From contig JAKCOZ010000008.1 in the NCBI GenBank assembly GCA_022605955.1, positions 20,579,583 through 20,643,582 of the forward strand: DNA of 64,000 nt. Reading direction: 5' to 3'. Positions 56,415-64,000 of this stretch are shown in pieces (within the stretch, counting starts at the first letter, position 1; each line of letters opens with the position of its first letter). The notes under the pieces were generated by a model, which was given only the letters and a program-made list of their open reading frames with translations, made no database searches and was not told where the DNA came from. Origin of the DNA: Rallus limicola. Its lineage: Eukaryota; Chordata; Aves; Gruiformes; Rallidae. The translations under genes and the position numbers were made by a program.

Positions 56415-57854
56415 AAAAGAAAAAAAAATAGTGTTTTATTAACTACCACACTGTTATAATACACTTTAAACGTACAATAAGGTAGCCTTTAAATCTGAGG
56501 TGGTTTTAAGAATAACAAATGAACAGATTTCCAAATGTTTGTAAATAGGTGAACTGCAGTAATTATTGTACATTTTTTGAAAATGGTATAGCACTTACAG
56601 ACTGGCTATATAACTTCATTTTGTACATTTTTTTCTATAATTGAAAATATAAACAGTAATTAAAAAATAAAAAGAAAATTCAGCATAATAAAAAACATAT
56701 ATGTGTATCAGTTAAATGTACTGGATACATACAATTTTTAAGGGAAGAAGCAAAAAAGGAAAGATGGCTGATATTTAAATGCAGATTGACTAACCAAAAA
56801 CTAAACAACAAACAAATAAAAACCTCATAAAACCCCTAGTTCACTATGACTATATCCATATGTTTGGGAGTACTGTCAATATGGAAGTGATTTTTCTGTT
56901 GTATTTGCATATGTTATATTTTACTGGTAATTTACATGATGGCTTTTAAGGCCCTGGCAGACAGATGTTTTTTGGAAAAAAGGTTTGATAAAAATCACTG
57001 CTGAGACGCAATACACCTTATTTTTGGTCCTCCAATGTTCAAAAGAAGGGATATACTTCACTATAACATTTGCCTTACCACCCAAATGCCTCAACCTATA
57101 CATTTTTTTTAAACATTTTAAGCTTTTTAAACATTGGTTATATTGCCCACCTTGGTTATTGAAAGAATATTAACAAGACATCATTTTGGCAAATTAAATC
57201 TTAAACATGGCTTTTCAATAGGATTTAAAAGGTGACTATCCCTAGAGTTCCATGTTAAAATGTAGTTTTCAAAATCTTACAAGAGTAATGCTTAAAATAT
57301 TGTACATAGTTAACCTAATTAAAATAATTAGCTTCAAAATGACAAGTTGATGAGCTAAGTAAAGCCTACACTATGTAACATTTGCTTGGAAACTTGATTT
57401 GTCAGTTATGCATAATAAAAATTCCAGTCATCAAGAAAATTACAAAATTTCTTTTATCATAACATGATTTCTTTTCACCCATCAACTTCTTTTATCTTAC
57501 AATAGATAAATACCAACATGTTCTCATTTTTTTACACTAAACCACACAGGATTGATGCATTTGGTTAGACTACCATTTCCATCGTTAAATTCTTTTTTTT
57601 TTTTTTAATATAACTTGGTAAAATTTCATCTCTTCTAGATTCCAAAAGTACCTACAAAACCCATGCAATTTTACCATTTTAATATACTATGGAATATCAT
57701 ACAAAGTAAGGCATTTCAGTGTCATGTATAACCAAGTTACTGTCAATCCAAAAATTTTTGCACATCAATAAAAAGATATCTAAGAACTTAGGAACAATAT
57801 TCTTCTCACTACTGTATAAAAATAACCACAATTAATAGGTATCTTGTGTAATAT
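56415..57854 (-). other. SP3: SP3 3' untranslated region
   Basis: This AT-rich sequence runs from the SP3 stop codon to the first canonical AATAAA on the minus strand, giving a 3' UTR of about 1.4 kb. No other AATAAA on the minus strand was noticed between the stop and this signal. It contains a T14 run on the plus strand at 57593-57606 (A14 in the transcript) and many A/U-rich stretches. The 3' boundary is inferred from the poly(A) signal and is accurate only to about 20 nt; longer isoforms cannot be excluded. Confidence 0.75.
56435..56440 (-). terminator. Canonical poly(A) signal of SP3
   Basis: The plus strand reads TTTATT, so the minus strand has AATAAA. A run of A at 56420-56428 (U-rich in the transcript sense) follows 7-15 nt downstream, the usual position of a U-rich downstream element. 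Cleavage is predicted near 56410-56425. Confidence 0.7.
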
Positions 57855-58171
57855 TTACTCCATTGTCTCGTTTCCCGAAACTGTGACAAGCTGTAAAGGT
57901 ATTTCAGTGTTGGTAAGAATATCCTGATTGCTGGTGCCAGATGTATTAACAGTTCCTATTCCTGAAACAGAGCCTTGTTGAATATTTGCAAGGATAAGTG
58001 TTGTTCCTCCTGCAGTAATCAAAGTATCATCAGGTGTTGCTTCTACTGATGCCAGCACTGTACTGCTAGAGTGAATACCTTTTTTATTCTGATGTGTTTT
58101 AATGTGTTTGGCAAGGTGGTCACTTCTCATAAAGCGTTTTGAACATTCTGGACAGACAAATTTCTTCTCAC
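57855..58171 (-). CDS. SP3: SP3 terminal coding exon: zinc finger 3 and C-terminus
   Basis: This is the last coding exon of SP3. Seen: acceptor AG at 58173-58172, then 317 nt in phase with the upstream exon, giving 104 residues from [13 protein letters not shown] plus a TAA stop at 57857-57855. Finger 3 is C-X2-C-X12-H-X3-H with contact helix RSDHLAK (R-H-K), completing the three-finger GC-box domain. A TGEKKF linker is rebuilt across the splice junction. The C-terminal tail contains [20 protein letters not shown] and ends [12 protein letters not shown]. Known: this tail is characteristic of SP3; SP1 and SP4 have different sequences after the HQNKKG motif. From memory it differs from the mammalian protein at only a few sites (around VEATPDD and NTSGTSN). 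The reading frame is intact with no sign of decay, so the gene is inferred to be functional. Confidence 0.97.
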
Positions 58172-60325
58172 CTGTCACAGAAGAAAAAAGAAATGTTTTC
58201 AAGAACATTAAAAACATCACATGTACACCAAAACCTGGGACAGCTGACTGCTTTTAAGAGTTAGGATTCTAACAACAACTATACTGAGGGGAAAAAAAAC
58301 AATCCAGCAGGAGAAACTTGTATGTTAAATGTTTGGACACCCCTACAAATCCTGTAAAATAATTGATTCATTCACTTCTTTATGGCTCACTGAGTTTGGG
58401 GAGATCTTTCAGGCAAGCTAAAGAACACTGCCATCTCATATCCTCAGGCTGCTATGTTTCACTGCTATTACCAATAAATAACTTTTAAGAGGAGAACAAA
58501 CCCTGCCAAATGATGGACAGTGAAGACTAGATGAGCTTCAGGTCTGAAGGAACGTGTGGAGGTCTCTAGTCTGATCTCTCCCTAAACAGGGTCAGCTATG
58601 AGCTCAGACCTGGTTGCTCAGGAATTTATCCAGTTTGGACCTGAAAACCTTTAAAGATGGAGCCTGCAGATACTGTCCAGGCATCCCATTCCAGTGCCTT
58701 GCTGTCCTCACAAAATGTTTTAATTCATATCTGGGCTGAAGCTCTCTTGTTTCAACTCATGTCTGCTGTCTTTCATCCAATGGAAAGTCAGTTGTTATGG
58801 TCTTAATGGTTGCCTCACAGGTACTAGAAGGTTGCTATTAAGCTCCCCTCTACCCTTACCCTTCGTCTTTGTGCCACTGATTCAGTCCAGTTCGTACAGC
58901 CTCTCCTCACACAGCAATAAATGCTCCAGCCTCCTGATCATCTTGGTCACCCTTTACTGAACTCAATCTCTTTCAATGTCTTTCTTATATTGGGGGCTGA
59001 AAACAAGATGCGATCCTCCAGATGCAGCCTACCCAGTGTTGAGAGGAAGGGGGTAATCTCTTCCCTAGCACTACTGATCTGCTTCTGTTGATACAGCCCT
59101 GCTTTCTTTGCTGCCCTGGCTCTTACTCACAAGAGTCTATCAAGACTTCTTGGTAGACCTGCTTCCCAACTAGCCGGTGCTTAGTCTGTGTTGCTGCAAG
59201 GGTTAACACCATCCCAGGTGCAGTACTTTGCATTTATGCTTGCTGAAATTTGTAAGGCTCCTGTCAGCCCATTCCTTCAGACTCAGTCCCTCTGAATAGC
59301 AGCCTTGCCCTCAAATGCACTGACAGGTCACCGCAGTTTACTGTCATCTGCAGACCTAAGAAATGTGTACTCCATTGCCTCCTCCGGGTCAGTGATAGAT
59401 GTTAAAACAGGTCAAAGGACAGATCCCTGAAGTTCTCTGCTTTTTACTGGTAGGCAGGTACTGTAGAAGCCATTAACCATGTGCTCTGAGCTGGATCATT
59501 CAATTGGCCTCTTTTTTGTAGAAATCCACCTGGCTGCCCCTCCAGACAGACCATAACATCCAGCTTAGGTTTAAGCACCCAATTTGTCTAACAAAAACAC
59601 ACCATTAGGTACAAAGCATGAACTATTTTTCACAGACACTGCAAAGATGGGTTTCTAAGCAATGGAAATGCTGATGAGCAAATACATTATTTGTCTATTC
59701 TCTTTGGGGTTTTCAAATAGTGTCATTTTAAAAGGTGAACACCCTGTAGAATGTAGTTATGTGTTGAGTTTGTAGGCAAATAGGCAATAGAGACAATAGA
59801 TTTGAAACAAACTGCTCCCTGAAAAGGTGGAAAAGCTGGACTACTTTCCTTAGTATTAGACAAAATTAACCTGGAGATCCTAATGGATGATCTAACCATG
59901 AAACTAGAAAATGTAGAATGATGCACCCTCACATGTTCCTCCTTGATTTTGTGAATGGTATCTAATCTCTTGGACAGAGAGCTCTCTATTTTTTTCTTTT
60001 TTTCAAATGAGAAAAAGTTATTGACGTTTTAAACTGGAACAACAGTTCTAATCTGGTTCAAATACATGAAATGCATTGCTGAACCTTAATCAAAGTATTC
60101 TGGTTAAGCTATATTATCTTGAATATCAGTTTGAATCAAAAAAATAGCGTTTTTTTCCACCTCAGACCTACTATGAAACCAAAGTATATACTAACATTAT
60201 TACCTGATCTTAGAAAAGGCACATTACTTGAAAATCAAACCAATACAAAGATCCGTTCCCCTCTTAAAAGTTACGTATCTAAGCCCTCTGCATGACATGT
60301 CTTCAGTTAAATACACCATGAATAC
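58172..60325 (-). other. SP3 last intron (2,154 nt)
   Basis: GT at 60325-60324 and AG at 58173-58172 bound this intron between the finger 1/2 exon and the finger 3 exon. About half of it is an old CR1 LINE fragment. The remainder (58172-58530 and 59605-60325) is AT-rich with no recognisable element. Confidence 0.9.
58530..59605 (-). mobile_element. Old CR1 LINE fragment (3' part of ORF2) in the SP3 intron
   Basis: The plus strand reads as the reverse complement of a CR1 LINE over about 1.07 kb. Landmarks in order are GAAGGAACGTGTGGAGGTCT, GGTTGCTCAGGAATTTATCC, CATCCCATTCCAGTGCCTTG, CTCCAGCCTCCTGATCATCT, a TCCAGATGCAGCCT segment, CAGTACTTTGCATTTATGCT, CTGTCAGCCCATTCCTTCAG and CCCTCTGAATAGCAGCC. 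This order matches avian CR1 ORF2 (reverse-transcriptase C-terminal half) as I know it. Many substitutions and stops are present, so it is an old dead copy. It is inserted antisense relative to CR1 but in the same transcriptional orientation as SP3. Boundaries are approximate and the 8-bp tail was not seen. Confidence 0.85.
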
Positions 60326-60522
60326 CTGTGTGCGTTCTTCGGTGTCGCTGAAGCTCATCACTGCGAGTGAACCTTTTGCCACAGAACATCCAAGTACACA
60401 CAAATGGACGCTCTCCAGAATGCCAGCGGAGATGAGCTCTCAAATGAGAAGTTTTCCCATATACTTTGCCACACCCTGGTATGTGACAAATGTGTTGCTT
60501 CTTTTTTCCCAAGTTGGAGCCT
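60326..60522 (-). CDS. SP3: SP3 exon encoding zinc fingers 1 and 2 (penultimate exon, partial gene)
   Basis: This is an internal coding exon of the Sp-family transcription factor SP3, a nuclear protein that binds GC and GT boxes and activates or represses transcription. Seen: minus-strand translation runs from [12 protein letters not shown] through finger 1 (C-X4-C-X12-H-X3-H, contact helix KTSHLRA) and finger 2 (C-X4-C, contact helix RSDELQR), ending RRTHTG. Acceptor AG is at 60524-60523 and donor GT at 60325-60324. The exon is 197 nt; its first base completes a codon and its last base opens the glycine codon finished by the next exon, so the phases match exactly. Known: K-H-A and R-E-R contact residues in fingers 1 and 2 are the Sp1-4 GC-box code. 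This exon alone cannot separate Sp1, Sp3 and Sp4; the linked terminal exon identifies SP3. Upstream exons (glutamine-rich activation domains) lie outside the window. Confidence 0.96.
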
Positions 60523-60552
60523 CTGTATTAAAATAAAGAGAGAGAGAGAGAA
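60523..60552 (-). promoter_or_regulatory. SP3 splice acceptor with (CT)n microsatellite polypyrimidine tract
   Basis: On the plus strand an (AG)7 run occupies 60537-60550, directly before the zinc finger 1/2 exon. In the transcript this is a (CU)7 tract followed by UUUAUUUUAAUACAG and the exon, so the microsatellite itself forms the core of the polypyrimidine tract. Confidence 0.75.
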
Positions 60553-61284
60553 GTTAATTCAGTCACATATATTCTTCCTAAATACTGGAAGTATATAGAC
60601 ATTTAAGTGAGGTTACATATACTAAGAGAGCTGCAAACAAACCTGAGCAGCTTGCTGTGTTTGTTTCAAATATAATCAGACCCCAGTACCCTCTGTAAGA
60701 AGCTGGAATTAAATACTATAATGCTAGTTAGAGTCTGCAACAAGCTGTAAATTCAACAGCATGTGGAATTTAACAGGAAGAAGTGTAATCTTTAGCAAGC
60801 ATACACATGTGTCCAGTTGGAAATACATTCTTTACGGCAGTTTGTACTTTGATGCTGAAGTGCCTGTATTTTAAATTTCTCCCAGTTTCAGTTTTTACCA
60901 TAACAAAGGAGTTTTGGCAAAGGAAAACACTAACGACTGCAACTGCCAAAATGGAAACTGGAGATTTTGGCAACTGGGAGGACAACAGATGGGACATTTG
61001 GCATCTTGGGGAAACCTGAGAAGTAGTTTGGGGTTGGAGGACAAGTACACTGACCCAAAGATTTCCGCTTAAAGGAGTGGCAGTGAAGCAGCTGATCTTA
61101 CTGACATTTAAATTAATTCCTCGCTATTTCAGAAGGAAAAAAAAAAATCCATCAAAATGAACACATAATTCACAGGTAGTGTCATTCTGACCACTCATTT
61201 TGATGCCTGTTTTAAGATGCTGCCTCACTGAAATGGAAGGTGATCGATTCAGGGGAAGTACCTAACACAAAATCCTGGGTTTTC

Positions 61285-61309
61285 TTTTTTTTTTTTTTTT
61301 TTTTTTTTT
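61285..61309. repeat. T25 homopolymer in the SP3 intron
   Basis: An uninterrupted T25 on the plus strand, A25 in the SP3 transcript sense. It is the longest homopolymer I found in the window. No retrogene body or target-site duplication was recognised beside it. Confidence 0.85.
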
Positions 61310-61918
61310 AATAAAAACACCAGAGAGAGACAAGAGACTAAAGACCCAGAGAAAGAGATCAGCCTGGCCAGTTCAGGGCATCATGATTGATTTTAGCTAA
61401 TTTAAGTGTTTGCTGCTGCTGAAAGAGGCACTCCAGGGAATAGATCTGGCTGACAATGCAGCTATATGAATGGCAAATGCTGGTACAAGGGAGGAGATTG
61501 GAAAATGCAGCCAAGCATCAGACCACCTTATGCATCAGCAATGTTAACTTAGAGCAGCTTAAGTGGATTCTGAAATCACAGTCTTGGGCACTCCATCCTC
61601 CATGACTGATTATACAATTTTCAGTTGCCTCCCAGGGCAATTTTTTTCCTTAAATTGGGTGCTCAACTTCTGCTCAACAGTCCAGAGGCTGAAGAATTTG
61701 CCAAGCAACTATTAGACCTAGATTCTCATCCCTGTATTCAGAACAATTCTGTTTTACATCTAATGAGGGTTCAGTGTAAAATGCACACACACATTAAGGA
61801 GCTGGCAAATGGAGTAAGCAATTCTGAACAGGCACAGAAATTAAGTCACTCTAAAAACTCCAGCCATCTAAAGGGAAATCTCATCTAAGCAACATACGCA
61901 CCTGAAAAATTCCAGACA

Positions 61919-62245
61919 GTCACAGAATCACAGAATCTTAGGGGTTGGAAGGGACCTCAAGAGATCATCGGGTCCAACCCCCCTGCCAAAGCAGCTCCCT
62001 ATCTCATATTGCATAGATAGGCATCCAGACGAGACTTGAATATCTCCAGAGAAGGAGACTCCACCACCTCCCTGGGCAGCCTATTCCACTGCTCCCTCAC
62101 CCTCACTGTGAAAAAGTTCTTCCACATGTTGGTGTGGAACTTTCTGTGCTCCAGCTTACAGCCATTGCCCCTAGTCCTGTGCCCACAGACCACTGAAAAT
62201 GGGCTGGTCAATTCCCCCTGCATCCCAAGTCTAAGATATCTATAA
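61919..62245 (-). mobile_element. 5'-truncated CR1 LINE, 3' end with 8-bp tail, in the SP3 intron
   Basis: At the low-coordinate end the plus strand has CACAGAATCACAGAATC, the reverse complement of two ATTCTGTG tail units. It is followed by GGTTGGAAGGGACCTCAAGA, GGTCCAACCCCCCTGCC and body sequence. On the minus strand the body encodes the extreme C-terminus of CR1 ORF2 (frame 62223-61999, about 74 codons before the stop) with the typical block VREQWNRLPREVVESPSLEI. The frame is open, so this copy is younger than the one in the neighbouring intron. It is severely 5'-truncated near 62245, as most CR1 insertions are. It cannot encode an active enzyme. Confidence 0.93.
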
Positions 62246-64000
62246 ACAGTCCAGAAAAGAAAAAACCCACTTAAGTCCTAGAAAATGTTCCTAAGAAGTC
62301 TCAATATAGTCATTGTCACAGTACTTCATTAGGTTTTTTGTCTCAGAAGAAAAAACTATTACTTGTACATACTAATTATTTATCATGGCAACATAGGTTT
62401 GGACTTCAGAACAAGTTCAGTGACAGCAGAAGTAGAGAGTCCAAAAGGCTTTTGACCCTGCTGTGGTAGCAGTAGACTCAAATGAGCCTATGGATGCAGT
62501 AATAGAAGAGATTCTGCTTACCTATCTAATTTTTTTTGATTCTGTTGCCAGCCCTCAATCCTTAGCCTCACAGGAAGCCCACCTGCCTGTTTTATCCAGC
62601 TTGTTTATAAATCTCATGCAAAAAATTCTCTGGCACCTGACCAGACACCTTAAGCTCTTCCACCATTACTACTTTTGGCAAGAATACTTTTTACTTGATT
62701 TTCCTTTTCCAAATGTCCCAAAAGAAGATAACTTCTTTGGACCAGGACAAATATTGCCTTTTTTATATTTTTACCTCAGCTGAATTGTCAGGTTCACACG
62801 CTTCCATGGCCTTCACTCAAGCCATTAAAAAGCAAAATTTAACTGTAATGTTAGGCATTTAACTCTGTACTAAGCCACCTACACAAAACCTTAATAGTCT
62901 CAAGTTTTGAACATTCAGCCAACCTCAAAGGCATTTAGCAAAATCTCTGACCCTTTTCTAATTTTTCAGCCTCTGCAGATGGCTAGGCCAACACACAGAA
63001 CTCACTCCACCCATAAAAGTTCCAGTAGATTTAATCTACCAGCCTGAACACACAGATCCCCACACTCCAAGGAAGGAATTTTCTGTATTCCTCCTTTTTT
63101 GCCTTACTGCAACCAGTTGCACAGTTCTGAGGCTCTGCATCCACCTTCATCTAGTGATTCAGTTCTAGACAGCTCGTCTTGTTTGGTGTTTCAAGGCATC
63201 CTGCAGTTGTAGTGCAAGGCAAAGGCTCTTCTCCATCACACAGCCTTGGTAACTGAAAGAATTCCCCGCAGGATCCCACTATCCCATCTCTTTAACTGCC
63301 TGTCCAACTCCTTTTAACCCTAAGGAGTGCTCAGCCTGCACTTACTGTAACAAAATGTATTTCTGCATTTGAGAATATATTACTTTATATAGAGTATCTT
63401 TTTTATATTTGGTATTTCATCCTCACACCTTCTCCAAATATACTATAGTCTTCCCCTCCACAATAATGATCAATATTTTGTAGCTTTGCATGGTACAGTG
63501 CATAAATGTGAGACAAATTACATGAAATCACATCAAATTTCCCTTAGAATAACTACGATTCCCATCAATCATTTCAAGTTGCTTAACTGCACCTTTGGTT
63601 TAGACTGAAGGAAATCAAGGTTCAACTCATAGTCAGCTTACTGTGCACAGGTACTGAAGCATGCATCGTTCTAAGCGCCTGGCATAACCAGTGACAGAAT
63701 TCCTCAGTGGACTACTAAGTTCAGAGTGAGGGGAAAGTTAAGGATTCACAGAATGAAATACCTAAAACTACTGTGAATGAGTACCTAAGTGTATTCTACA
63801 CAGCTTCATATAGGCATCTGCATGTTTGGTTCATGTGTGCTCTAAACTGACTGGATATGAGCCAAATTCTATCTGGATGCTTTGCAGCTGTGACAGTCTG
63901 GCACTATGCCCTAACACATCATGCTAAGAGGCCTTTCTTGCTGCACTAGCCAATAACCATCACCACTGAGTAAAAGGATATGACTCAGGCCTAATCCTCA

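Larger units (their letters stand above)
60553..64000 (-). other. SP3 upstream intron (partial, runs off the window)
   Basis: Sequence upstream of the zinc finger 1/2 exon in the direction of the gene's 5' end. It contains a CR1 fragment and a T25 run. ORFs such as 61625-61888 and 62463-62783 have no recognised similarity. The preceding SP3 exon was not found before position 64000, so this intron exceeds 3.4 kb. Confidence 0.8.

Overview
This window looks like a vertebrate nuclear genome, most likely a bird. It is AT-rich and full of short random ORFs, homopolymers and microsatellites. It carries CR1 LINE copies whose 8-bp tail repeat is typical of avian CR1. The one clear protein-coding gene has vertebrate intron/exon structure with consensus splice sites. 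There are no operons or other prokaryotic features.

Layout. From 1 to about 56.4 kb is a gene desert with no intact gene that I can recognise. From about 56.4 to 64.0 kb is the 3' part of SP3 on the minus strand. It comprises a roughly 1.4-kb 3' UTR with a canonical poly(A) signal, the terminal coding exon (zinc finger 3 and C-terminus), a 2.15-kb intron, the exon for zinc fingers 1 and 2, and at least 3.5 kb of the next intron. The rest of SP3 lies beyond position 64000. Both SP3 introns contain minus-strand CR1 fragments: an old long one at about 58.5-59.6 kb and a younger 5'-truncated one at about 61.9-62.2 kb. In mammals SP3 is followed on its 3' side by a large intergenic interval before CDCA7, and the desert here agrees with that.

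Within the desert two protein-derived relics can be supported. The more unusual is a 326-bp minus-strand segment at 19608-19933. It reads as an axonemal dynein heavy-chain tail exon, keeps splice-like AG and GT borders, and carries one frameshift. The other is a decayed L2-like LINE 3' end at about 42.7-43.4 kb on the plus strand. The remainder is anonymous AT-rich sequence with simple repeats, a 46-bp tandem duplication, G-quadruplex-capable tracts, and a few stretches rich in homeodomain-type TAATTA sites that could be conserved non-coding elements. Conservation cannot be tested from one sequence. No RNA genes, CRISPR arrays or intact mobile elements were found.
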